Assembly: GCF_013386585.1 (NCBI RefSeq)
Contig: NZ_JACARO010000014.1
Span: 62,359-126,358, forward strand
Direction: 5' to 3'
Origin: Pseudomonas sp. P7548
Lineage (GTDB): Bacteria; Pseudomonadota; Gammaproteobacteria; Pseudomonadales; Pseudomonadaceae
DNA length: 64,000 bases
Positions within the stretch are counted from its first letter, which is position 1, and each line of letters starts with the position of its first letter. The notes under the pieces were generated by a model. It did no database searches. It was not told where the DNA came from and worked only from the letters and a program-made list of their open reading frames with translations. This document shows, one piece after another, positions 26,249-33,754 of the stretch. A program made the position numbers and the translations under genes.

Positions 26249-27448
26249 ATGTCACCCCGCATTCGCTTACTCGCCAGCTTTATCGCCCTGATGATGGCCA
26301 TGGGCATTGGCCGCTTCGCCCTCACCCCGCAAATGCCCCATCTGCTCAGTGAAGGGCAGATCGACCTGACCGGCGCCGGCTTGATTGCGGCCGCCAACTA
26401 CCTGGGCTACTTCGTGGGGGCGGTGGATTCGATCTTCGCCCGCAGCCATCACCACGTACGCGGCCGCCTGTACGGTGGGCTGTGGCTGTGTGTGCTGCTG
26501 ACCCTGGCTTCGTACTGGGCCCACGGGTTCTGGCCACATTTATTGCTGCGCTTTGGCACCGGCGTCGCCAGTGCCTGGGCGTTGGTGATGATCACCAGCC
26601 TGAGCCAGCCGCTGGCGGTCAGCATCGGCCGCCCGCGCCTGGGTGCCTTGGTGTTTGCAGGGCCTGGGCTGGGGATCCTGCTGACCGGGCTGCTGGCCCT
26701 GGGCTCCAACTTGCTGGGGCAGAACTCGGCGACACTGTGGCTGGTGTACGGGATTGTGGCGCTGGTGATGCTGCTGATGGTCCTGCCGTTCCTGCCACAG
26801 CCGACCCTCACGGTGCCCCACGCCTCCCAGGCCGGCAGCAACGAGAGCATCGCGCACCTGTGCTGGATCTACTTCCTGTACGGCCTGGGTTACATCATTC
26901 CGGCCACCTTTCTCTCGCAGATGGCCAGCGCGCAGTTCAAGGGCGCCTGGCAAGCCGATCTGTTCTGGCCGTGCTTCGGCCTGGCGGCAGCGCTGGGCGT
27001 GGTGGTGGCGAGCCTGCGCCGCAAGGACCCGCACACCACCCGCCGCTGGCTGATGACCACACTGTGGCTGCAAGCGGTCGGGGTATTCGCTTGCCTGCTG
27101 GGCAATGGCTGGGGCCTGGCACTGGGCGTGTTGCTGTGTGGCGCGCCTTTCCTGGCGTGCATGCAACTGGTGATGGCGCGCTTGCGTGACGTGGCGCCTC
27201 ACGGCTACCAGCGCAGCACCGGCCTGCTCACCGCCAGCTTTGCCATCGGCCAATTGAGCGGGCCGTTGCTGGCCTCGGCGAGCAGCCACCTGAGCGGTGG
27301 GCTGCAGCCAGCGTTGATAGTGGCCGGCTGCGGGCTGGTGTTGGCGGGTGCGGTGCTGGTCAACCGGCAACCAGCGGCGCGGGCAGACGCACCTGCTCGC
27401 GCCGAGCGAGCACCAGGAAAAACAGCCCTCCCAGGAAACACCCGGTAA
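26249..27448 (+). CDS. YbfB/YjiJ family MFS transporter
   Basis: 399 residues and about 12 membrane segments, beginning RLLASFIALMMAMGIGRFALTPQMPHLL, the usual YbfB/YjiJ opening. The ATG at 26249 has AGGA ten bases upstream; a TTG two codons earlier is possible. Cargo unknown. Divergent from a LysR regulator. Its last 89 bases overlap, tail to tail, the 3' end of the NCS1 permease gene on the other strand. Confidence 0.88.
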   Translation: MSPRIRLLASFIALMMAMGIGRFALTPQMPHLLSEGQIDLTGAGLIAAANYLGYFVGAVDSIFARSHHHVRGRLYGGLWLCVLLTLASYWAHGFWPHLLLRFGTGVASAWALVMITSLSQPLAVSIGRPRLGALVFAGPGLGILLTGLLALGSNLLGQNSATLWLVYGIVALVMLLMVLPFLPQPTLTVPHASQAGSNESIAHLCWIYFLYGLGYIIPATFLSQMASAQFKGAWQADLFWPCFGLAAALGVVVASLRRKDPHTTRRWLMTTLWLQAVGVFACLLGNGWGLALGVLLCGAPFLACMQLVMARLRDVAPHGYQRSTGLLTASFAIGQLSGPLLASASSHLSGGLQPALIVAGCGLVLAGAVLVNRQPAARADAPARAERAPGKTALPGNTR

Positions 27449-28802
27449 ACCAGGCAAAGTTGGCCATGCCCTGCAACGCCGGGGTGAAGGTGATGGCGAC
27501 GCCCACCAGCGTCGCTGGCACCAGCGCCTTGACTGCTGTCCAGTTCACGCCGCCGTCGAAGTAGTAACGCCCACTTGGGCGGTCATCGAACAAGGCATCC
27601 ACGTCGATCTTCTGCTTTTTGATCAGGTAGAAGTCCACCAGCAGGATCCCGAACAGCGGCCCGATGAAGGCGGCGAGAATATCCAGGGTGTAGTGGATCA
27701 TCAGTGGGTTGTTGAACAGGTTCCATGGGGTGATGAAGATGGAGGCCACGGCAGCGATCATCCCGCCGGCGCGCCAGCTGATCTTGCTCGGCGCGACGTT
27801 GGCGAAGTCAAAGGCGGGTGAAACGAAGTTGGCCACGATATTGATGCCGATGGTGGCGGTCACGAAGGCAAAGGCGCCGAGCAATACGGCCATGCTGTTG
27901 TCGATGCGCGACACGGTGGCGATCGGGTCGTGGAGCATTTCACCGAACACCGGCAAGGTGCCCGAGACGATCACCACAGTGACCAGCGAGAACGCCAGGA
28001 AATTCACTGGCAGCCCCCAGAAATTGCCGCGTCGTACGTCATGCATACTGCGGCAGTACCGGCTGAAATCACCGAAATTCAGCGTCGGGCCCGAGAAGTA
28101 CGACACCACCAACGCAGTCGCCACGATCACCTGGCCGAATGCTTGCCAACCCGACAAGGATTTTTCCGCCAGGGTGAAGCTGATGTTCGCCCAACCCGCC
28201 TTCCACACGATCCAGCCCGCCAAGGCGAACATCACCGCGTAGACCACCGGCCCTGCCCAATCGATAAAGCGGCGGATGGACTCCATGCCCGCCCAGAACA
28301 CCGCCGCCTGCAACACCCACAGGCTGAGGAAACCAAACCAACCCAAATAGGAAAGGCCTGCGAAGTGCGGCTCGGCATACACCGCCATCTGCGGGAAAAA
28401 CCGCAGCACCACAATGATCAAGGCACTCGACGCCAGGTACGTCTGAATCCCATACCAGGCCACCGCGATGAGTCCCCGGATCACTGCTGGAATATTTGCA
28501 CCGAACACCCCGAAGGCCAGCCGGCAAATCACCGGGTACGGCACCGCGGCCTGCTGGCTCGGCTTGGCTACCAGATTGGCGATCAATTGCACGATGCAGA
28601 TGCCGGCGAGCAAGGCGATCAGCACCTGCCAGCTGGCCAGCCCAAGGGCAAACAGGCTGGCGGCGAATACATAGCCGCCGACGCTGTGCACGTCGCTCAT
28701 CCAGAAAGCGAAGATGTTGTACCAGGTCCATTTCTGCGGCAGTGGCCCCAGGTCCTTGTTGTACAGGCGCGGGCTGTAGCCGTTGGGCAATTGTTCGGTC
28801 AT
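27360..28802 (-). CDS. NCS1 family nucleobase:cation symporter
   Basis: 480 residues from the ATG at 28802, seven bases after GAGGAG. NCS1 (allantoin/uracil/hydantoin-type) wording: YNKDLGPLPQKWTWYNIFAFWMSDVHSVGGYVFAASLF opens the protein, followed by CRLAFGVFGANIPAVIRGLIAVAWYGIQ and FVSPAFDFANVAP in later helices; about 12 membrane segments. Stands alone. Upstream of the start are two GTATAC/GCATAC words like those before the NCS2 permease. Its 3' end overlaps the MFS gene by 89 bases. Confidence 0.92.
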   Translation of the reverse strand: MTEQLPNGYSPRLYNKDLGPLPQKWTWYNIFAFWMSDVHSVGGYVFAASLFALGLASWQVLIALLAGICIVQLIANLVAKPSQQAAVPYPVICRLAFGVFGANIPAVIRGLIAVAWYGIQTYLASSALIIVVLRFFPQMAVYAEPHFAGLSYLGWFGFLSLWVLQAAVFWAGMESIRRFIDWAGPVVYAVMFALAGWIVWKAGWANISFTLAEKSLSGWQAFGQVIVATALVVSYFSGPTLNFGDFSRYCRSMHDVRRGNFWGLPVNFLAFSLVTVVIVSGTLPVFGEMLHDPIATVSRIDNSMAVLLGAFAFVTATIGINIVANFVSPAFDFANVAPSKISWRAGGMIAAVASIFITPWNLFNNPLMIHYTLDILAAFIGPLFGILLVDFYLIKKQKIDVDALFDDRPSGRYYFDGGVNWTAVKALVPATLVGVAITFTPALQGMANFAWFTGCFLGGLFFLVLARREQVRLPAPLVAG

Positions 28803-28846
28803 CGCTGGGCTCCTCGAAATACCGGCCTGCCCCACCGTAGCAGTGT

Positions 28847-28877
28847 GCATACGGGAGGCGGCAGAGTTTGTATACGA
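28847..28877. promoter_or_regulatory. Candidate operator words upstream of the NCS1 permease
   Basis: TTGTATACGA (28868-28877) and GTGCATACGG (from 28846) lie 45-75 bases before the permease start. The first is a near-palindrome sharing TTGTATAC with TTGTATACAA upstream of the NCS2 permease. This type of word is common for GntR-family operators. Inference only. Confidence 0.3.
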
Positions 28878-29000
28878 GGCATTCAGCAGATTGCGTGCCA
28901 ATAGCACACAATCCCCGTGGTACGGCGCTCCAAAGGCGGTTATAGCGCTTTAAACACGGGAGAGGTGCTCAGCAACGGTGCATACAAATCCTGTACACAA

Positions 29001-29399
29001 TCACCTCTGCACTCGTTGTGCACACAGGTAGCCCACGGTGCAGCAGACCGCGGTGAGGAATGTGCCCCAGGCCATGTCCATGACGGCCAGCCCGCTGGAC
29101 CAACCGCGCAGGGTGGCCCAGTTGCTCAGATCGTAGGTGCCATAGGCCACCAGGCCCAGCAAGGCCCCCAGGCGCGCCGCGCGCTGCCAGCTGACGCTGG
29201 GCAGCACCACGAACGCCACGCAACCGAGGGCATACAGGAGATAAAACAGAACGGCGGGCAGCAAGCGAGGCTGATCCAGCATCAACGGCCCGAGAAAGCT
29301 TTTGTAGGTCGGCCCCATGAGGACGCCCAGCCAGAGCCCGTCAAGTACCAGGAAGGCGAGCAATGTGCCTAGGTAGGCGTAAATAACTTTCCTGGACAT
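29001..29399 (-). CDS. DUF2177 family inner-membrane protein
   Basis: 132 residues from the ATG at 29399; the frame extends upstream through a REPIN, which is not coding. Four hydrophobic segments. Family words: YLGTLLAFLVLDGLWLGVLMGPTYKSFLG at the start and YGTYDLSNWATLRGW in the third quarter. Function unknown. The intergenic repeat lies directly upstream, so its promoter must be within or next to the repeat. Confidence 0.87.
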   Translation of the reverse strand: MSRKVIYAYLGTLLAFLVLDGLWLGVLMGPTYKSFLGPLMLDQPRLLPAVLFYLLYALGCVAFVVLPSVSWQRAARLGALLGLVAYGTYDLSNWATLRGWSSGLAVMDMAWGTFLTAVCCTVGYLCAQRVQR

Positions 29400-29427
29400 T
29401 GCACACCCTCTGTAGGAGCCGGCCTTT

Positions 29428-29520
29428 TGTGGCGAGGGAGCTTGCTCCCGCTGGGCGGCGAAGCGGCCCCACGATTTGGGAGCGCTTCGCACTCCAGCGG
29501 GAGCAAGCTCCCTCGCCACA
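29428..29520. repeat. REPIN (TGTGGCGAGGGAGCTTGCTC group)
   Basis: Inverted arms beginning TGTGGCGAGGGAGCTTGCTC, about 25 bases complementary, between the DUF2177 start and the cvfB stop. A stray GTAGGAGCCGG word at 29412 belongs to another REP group. Confidence 0.88.
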
Positions 29521-29552
29521 GCAAGCCCGTTTCTACAAAGAGGCGCGCGTGG

Positions 29553-30389
29553 TCAGCTTAGTTCAATGCGATCGGCATGGATCACAATCTGGCCCTGCTT
29601 GTAGAGCGCACCAATGGCCTTCTTGAAGTTGCCTTTGCTCACGCCGAACAAGTTGCTGATCACGGCCGGGTCGCTCTTGTCGCTCACCGGCAGGGTGCCG
29701 TTGTTTTCGCGCAACTTGGCAAGGATCTTCGAGTTGAGGCTTGAGGCCGCTTCCTGGCCGACCGGCTGCAGGCTCAGGCTGATGTTGCCATCGGCGCGGA
29801 TCTCCTTGATAAAGCCTTTCTCTTCCTTGCCCGGGCGCAGGAACTTGAACACTTCGTTCTTGTGGATCAGGCCCCAGTGCTTGTTGTTGATGATCGCCTT
29901 GAAGCCCATGTCCGTGGCCTCGGCCACCAGCAGGTCGACTTCCTGGCCCACCTGGTAATTGGCCGGGGTCTTGTCCAGGTAGCGGTCCAGGCGCGCGGTG
30001 GCGGTGATGCGCTTGGTGTGCTTGTCGAGGTAGACGTGCACCACGCAATATTCACCGGCACTCAACTGGCGCTTCTCTTCCGAGTACGGCAGCAGCAAGT
30101 CTTTGGGCAGGCCCCAATCGAGGAATACACCAATACTGTTGACTTCCACTACTTTCAAACTGGCAAATTCGCCCACTTGAACTTTTGGCTTTTCAGTGGT
30201 GGCGATAAGTTTGTCATCGCTGTCCAAATAAATGAAAACGTTAAGCCAGTCTTCATCTTCACTGGGAATATCTTTGGGGATATACCGATTGGGCAAGAGG
30301 ATTTCACCGTCTTGCGCACCGTCCAGGTACAAACCAAAGTTAGTGTGTTTAACCACTTGCAAGCTGTTGTAGCGACCGACTAAAGCCAT
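29553..30389 (-). CDS. cvfB: S1-domain RNA-binding protein CvfB
   Basis: 278 residues. CvfB layout: three S1-like beta-barrel modules (starting about residues 1, 70 and 145) and a C-terminal winged helix (about 220-278, VISNLFGVSKGNFKKAIGALYKQGQI). The N-terminus VGRYNSLQVVKHTNFGLYLDG and LHKNEVF-like IHKNEVFKFLRPGKEEKGFIKEIR match the family. In Staphylococcus aureus CvfB affects virulence gene expression, and it binds RNA; cytoplasmic. Single gene. Confidence 0.92.
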   Translation of the reverse strand: MALVGRYNSLQVVKHTNFGLYLDGAQDGEILLPNRYIPKDIPSEDEDWLNVFIYLDSDDKLIATTEKPKVQVGEFASLKVVEVNSIGVFLDWGLPKDLLLPYSEEKRQLSAGEYCVVHVYLDKHTKRITATARLDRYLDKTPANYQVGQEVDLLVAEATDMGFKAIINNKHWGLIHKNEVFKFLRPGKEEKGFIKEIRADGNISLSLQPVGQEAASSLNSKILAKLRENNGTLPVSDKSDPAVISNLFGVSKGNFKKAIGALYKQGQIVIHADRIELS

Positions 30390-30712
30390 TTCCAGATACC
30401 CTCGTTACGTGGGCGGCATTCTACCCGAGTTGCGCCCGACACGCGCGTGCGCCTGAAAAATCGCGGGCTGGCGTGGCCTTTCACTGGCACCGCCCCGCTC
30501 GTCCGATCATCGGGCTCGATTGCGTGATCGAAAAATCGCCTTATTCCCCCGTGGTTTCGAGTTAAAACAGTAAGTTAGGGGTTTATTTCAAAGATGAACT
30601 TGGGTTATTTCCAACGCCGCACGTTATTCCAGAGGGATATTTGCCAAGCAATTGTCAAGTATTTCCTGTACGATGCCTGGCCAAGTTAATTTTCTACAGG
30701 TTAGTGGCCGCC
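30390..30712. other. Intergenic region between cvfB and a 59-residue gene
   Basis: 323 bases carrying two divergent promoters by position. The stretch 30540-30700 is visibly AT-richer than its surroundings, as expected of a promoter region, but I cannot assign clear -35/-10 pairs. No hairpin or known RNA is apparent. Confidence 0.5.
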
Positions 30713-30892
30713 ATGCGCGTAAAAGCATCCAACAGCAAAGCAAAGCCAGCTCCCGCCGTTGAAACCAGCGAATCGATCAACAGCCAGATCGCGGCTTTCC
30801 TCAAGTCCGGCGGCGAAATCCAGCAAATTGCCAAGGGCGTGAGCGGCCAGACTTTCGGCCCGTCCAAGCAGATCAGCCTGGGCAAAAAGTAA
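30713..30892 (+). CDS. Small basic conserved protein
   Basis: 59 residues, Lys/Ser-rich at both ends: MRVKASNSKAKPAPAVETSE, then INSQIAAFLKSGGEIQQIAKG and VSGQTFGPSKQISLGKK. The FLxxGGxIQxIxxGVSG core occurs in small proteins of pseudomonads and phages, including suspected DNA- or polymerase-binding proteins; I cannot name a function. The ATG at 30713 is preceded by a weak purine site. The codon usage and strong conservation feel support a real gene. An imperfect hairpin follows. Confidence 0.65.
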   Translation: MRVKASNSKAKPAPAVETSESINSQIAAFLKSGGEIQQIAKGVSGQTFGPSKQISLGKK

Positions 30893-30918
30893 TACCTGCG
30901 CATTGCACCTGGTCCCTA

Positions 30919-30940
30919 AGCGCCTTGCCTTCAAGGCGCT
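30919..30940 (+). terminator. Weak hairpin after the 59-residue gene
   Basis: Arms AGCGCCTTG and CAAGGCGCT around CCTT, 27 bases after the stop. No T-run follows, so terminator function is uncertain. Confidence 0.45.
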
Positions 30941-31099
30941 AGGACTAGAGCCCGAAACACCCTCCTGCTTAATCCCCTGATGCACCAATCGACGAACGGG
31001 CTTCAACACCCCGCATTCGCCGGTATGCTTGCACACGTCTAGCACGGGCATCTGCTCGATTTTTTCCGTCACTGCTCCTCGCTTTTCATGGAGTGAAGC

Positions 31100-31822
31100 A
31101 TGTTCAAACCCTGCATTTTCCTGGTCACTGCCCTGGCAGCCAGCCCCCTCGCCGAAGCACAGATCTTCCAGCGCGAACTGGGTGACTTCGACCTGAAACT
31201 GGGCACTACCCCCAGCCGCAGCATGGCCCAGGGCCTGGTCAAGCCCACCTCGCCAGGCAGCGACTCGTTCCATGGCGGGCTGGACCTGAGCCACGACAGC
31301 GGCCTGTACATCGGCCAGTTTTCGCCAAATATGGGGTTGTCCTCCACCAGCAACCTGGAGGTCGACTCGTACATGGGCTTCAAGCACCCCTTCGACCAGA
31401 CCCTGGGCTATGAAGTCGGGTTGATCCACTACAGCTACCCCAAGCTCAGTCCCCTCGACAGCCAGGAGTTCTACGGTGGCCTCAACCTGCTGGGCAATCG
31501 TTTCGGCGCCTCGTTCAGCAACGACCCGGACCGCCAAGACAGCACCCTGTTTGCCGACTTGGGTGGTACTCAGCCATTCGGCATCGGCGTCAGCATGAAG
31601 TACACCACCCATCAGTTGGGCACCCCGGTCTCGGTGGACGGCGGCTCCATCCGCAGCTTCAGCGACTGGTCGGTGCAGTTCTCCCGAGAGTGGATGGGCG
31701 TGGACCTGAACCTGATCTACAGCGACTCCAGCCTCAGCGGCGGCGACTGCTCGGCCTACTCCGGACACAATTCGCAATGCGATGGGCTGTTGACCCTGAA
31801 GGCTGCACGGTCGTTTTATTGA
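31100..31822 (+). CDS. TorF family putative porin
   Basis: 240 residues, Sec signal peptide (MFKPCIFLVTALAASPLAEA), then a beta-barrel pattern with alternating hydrophobic strands and the TorF/Gcw_chp features GGLDLSHDSGLYIGQFSPNM, LEVDSYMGFKHPF, LGYEVGLIHYSYP and a terminal aromatic residue (RSFY). Likely outer-membrane protein; substrate unknown. Two extracellular-type cysteines near the C-terminus (GGDCSAYSGHNSQCDG) could form a disulfide. GGAG precedes the ATG. Confidence 0.85.
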   Translation: MFKPCIFLVTALAASPLAEAQIFQRELGDFDLKLGTTPSRSMAQGLVKPTSPGSDSFHGGLDLSHDSGLYIGQFSPNMGLSSTSNLEVDSYMGFKHPFDQTLGYEVGLIHYSYPKLSPLDSQEFYGGLNLLGNRFGASFSNDPDRQDSTLFADLGGTQPFGIGVSMKYTTHQLGTPVSVDGGSIRSFSDWSVQFSREWMGVDLNLIYSDSSLSGGDCSAYSGHNSQCDGLLTLKAARSFY

Positions 31823-31888
31823 GGATCTGAACTGTCGCGCCCGACGCGGGTTCACATGCATTAACTTCCTCTGCGCAAGGACCCGCCC

Positions 31889-32755
31889 ATGCTGCGTCGG
31901 CTCAAACTACTGGTGATCTTGCTGACCCTGAGCCTGGCGCTCACCGCCTGCAGCCGCGTGGGCCTGGCCTATCGCAACCTCGATGTGATCATCCCCTGGA
32001 CCCTCAGCGACTACCTGGACATGCATGCCGGGCAGAAGAGCTGGTTCAACGACAAACTCAAGGAACACCTGGCCTGGCATTGCACGACCCAACTGCCGGG
32101 CTACCTGGACTGGCTCGATCGCCTGCAACACATGGTCGACGACAACCAGGTCACCGACGCCGCCTTGCAGACCCGCACGGCCGAAGCCAAACAAGCCATT
32201 GCCGACGTCGCCCGTGAAATTACCCCGTCGGCTATTGAGTTGTTGCAGGGATTGGACGATCAGCAGGTCAAGGAAATGAACGACGCGCTGGCCAAGGACC
32301 TGCGTAAGCGCCAGGACGAATACCTCAAGCCTCCGCTGGCCAAGCAAATCCAGGACCGCGCCGAACGCATGAATAAACGCTTGGACGCCTGGATGGGGCC
32401 GTTGAGCGACAGCCAGAAAAACCGGGTCACGGCCTGGTCCATCAGCCTGGGAGAGCAAAACCAGCAATGGATCGGCAACCGCGCCCGCTGGCAGGCGCAA
32501 TTTATCGACGCGGTGAAACAACGGCAAAGCGCCGACTTCCCGCAGAAAATGCAGCAATTGCTGGTGGATCGGGAAAGCCTCTGGACGCCGCAATACAAAA
32601 TTGCGTATGCACAGACCGAGGCGGCGGCGCGCAGCCTGATCGTGGACCTGATGGCCGAAAGCACCGCACAACAGCGCGTGAAACTGACGCAGAAAATCGA
32701 CGGCGTGCGCAGCGACTTCAAGGCACTTAAATGCCTCAAGAACGCTTCGAGCTAA
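31889..32755 (+). CDS. DUF6279 family lipoprotein
   Basis: 288 residues with lipobox LTAC (Cys21), then a helical body rich in Gln, Lys and Asp. Typical opening after the signal: SRVGLAYRNLDVIIPWTLSDYLDM, followed by QLPGYLDWLDRLQHM; the family is DUF6279. Function unknown, probably periplasmic and inner- or outer-membrane anchored. Follows the TorF gene by 66 bases and may share its transcript. A REPIN follows the stop. Confidence 0.85.
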   Translation: MLRRLKLLVILLTLSLALTACSRVGLAYRNLDVIIPWTLSDYLDMHAGQKSWFNDKLKEHLAWHCTTQLPGYLDWLDRLQHMVDDNQVTDAALQTRTAEAKQAIADVAREITPSAIELLQGLDDQQVKEMNDALAKDLRKRQDEYLKPPLAKQIQDRAERMNKRLDAWMGPLSDSQKNRVTAWSISLGEQNQQWIGNRARWQAQFIDAVKQRQSADFPQKMQQLLVDRESLWTPQYKIAYAQTEAAARSLIVDLMAESTAQQRVKLTQKIDGVRSDFKALKCLKNASS

Positions 32756-32787
32756 AGTGAACACGGGTGGGTGTGGGAACAGGCTTA

Positions 32788-32877
32788 TGTGGGAGCGGGC
32801 TTGCTCGCGAAAGCGGTAGGTCAGTCAATATCTCTATCGCCCATCCCACCGCCTTCGCAGGCAAGCCAGCTCCCACA
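32788..32877. repeat. REPIN with mixed arms
   Basis: The left arm is TGTGGGAGCGGGCTTGCTCG; the right arm reads (complement) TGTGGGAGCTGGCTTGCCTG. The two arms thus belong to different sequence groups and pair imperfectly. Confidence 0.85.
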
Positions 32878-32885
32878 GAGGATGC

Positions 32886-33275
32886 TCAGGCAATCTGGGC
32901 CTTTGAAGCCACCTCGGCAAAGGTCGCCGGGTCCAGCGCATCGGCCTGTTCGTCCAGCACCTGACGCGGGTGATCATTGCCGGGAATCGAGCTGTCGATC
33001 AGCGCCAGCAACTGCGCACCGAGTGCCGTCAGGATGAAATTCTCGCCATTGCCGCCCTCTTCCTCGGGCCGCGACTCGATGAAGCCGCGCTTGAATAGCA
33101 GCGCTTCATAATCCGCAGCGGTCTTCTTGAGCGCGTCCAGGTTACCGGTGGACTCTCCCGCCGTGGCCTTCTCGGCCGCTTCCTGCTCGGCGTATTTGCG
33201 CGGCGCAAAGCTGCCTTCGCCGTTCTGCACTTCATGCAACAGTCGTTCAATCAGATCCCAGTTGTAAGTCGTCAT
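32886..33275 (-). CDS. Hypothetical protein, DUF2513-like
   Basis: 129 residues, acidic, no signal peptide. The arrangement NWDLIERLLHEVQNGE at the start, then DYEALLFKRGFIESRP and FILTALGAQLLALID, looks like a small winged-helix domain of the DUF2513 type, interrupted by an Ala/Glu-rich insertion (residues about 25-50). A Gly-rich loop EEEGGNGE replaces the wing. The C-terminal 30 residues are unrelated. Regulator role is only a guess. AGGAGG-like purines precede the ATG. Confidence 0.6.
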   Translation of the reverse strand: MTTYNWDLIERLLHEVQNGEGSFAPRKYAEQEAAEKATAGESTGNLDALKKTAADYEALLFKRGFIESRPEEEGGNGENFILTALGAQLLALIDSSIPGNDHPRQVLDEQADALDPATFAEVASKAQIA

Positions 33276-33373
33276 CCTGATTCCTCCTGCAGGCCGGTGG
33301 AAAAGTGGCCTGTCAAAGGGTGGACAGGCTACGTCGCTGGCCGTTCAGCCGAATAGACGGACGTCATTTCTCT

Positions 33374-33401
33374 GAACTTTCCAGACGTTCGCGGCCTCAA
33401 C
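33374..33401 (+). promoter_or_regulatory. AlgU/sigma-E type promoter
   Basis: GAACTT at 33374-33379, 17 bases, then TCAAC at 33397-33401. This fits the AlgU (sigma-22) pattern GAACTT-N16/17-TCnnA fairly well. It lies about 30 bases before the start of a small periplasmic protein, giving a short leader with AGGAGG. Envelope-stress control is inferred. Confidence 0.45.
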
Positions 33402-33429
33402 AGCACATAACCGCCAAGGAGGTCTGCCC

Positions 33430-33705
33430 ATGAAAACCCTGATGAACCTGGCCATCGTCGCCACGTTAACCGCCGCACTGCCCGCCTGGGCCTGCACGCC
33501 CGATGAGGCGACGGCCAAGCGCGAGGAACTGGCCCAGGCAGTGGCCAAGCTGACCGAACAGAACCCGACCAAGGCCAAGGAGATGAACGACGAACTGCAG
33601 AAGATGGACCTGGACACCGAAAGCGCGGACTTCCCCGACAAGTGCCAGCTGATCGACGCACGCCTGAAAGAACTCAAGGAAGCCGCAGCCAAGGCCAAAA
33701 GCTGA
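33430..33705 (+). CDS. Small periplasmic protein of unknown function
   Basis: 91 residues, signal peptide MKTLMNLAIVATLTAALPAWA, mature part C-T-P-D-E-A then a long Lys/Glu helix pair with a second cysteine (DKCQLIDARLKEL). Two cysteines could join the helices into a helical hairpin. Strong ribosome site AGGAGG. Preceded by a candidate AlgU promoter and followed by a bidirectional terminator, so it is a complete one-gene unit. No known family recognised; a stress-related chaperone-like role is possible but unsupported. Confidence 0.75.
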   Translation: MKTLMNLAIVATLTAALPAWACTPDEATAKREELAQAVAKLTEQNPTKAKEMNDELQKMDLDTESADFPDKCQLIDARLKELKEAAAKAKS

Positions 33706-33712
33706 GGCCATA

Positions 33713-33740
33713 AAAAAACCGGACAATCGTCCGGTTTTTT
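33713..33740. terminator. Bidirectional terminator
   Basis: Perfect arms AAAAAACCGGAC and GTCCGGTTTTTT around AATC: an intrinsic terminator on both strands, serving the 91-residue gene (plus) and the helicase gene (minus). Confidence 0.95.
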
Positions 33741-33754
33741 ATTTCACCCCTGCC

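Noticed and set aside
28803..28907. N-terminal extension of the NCS1 permease
   Set aside because: The family start MTEQLPNGYSPRLYN is at 28802 with a strong ribosome site; the extension covers the operator region.
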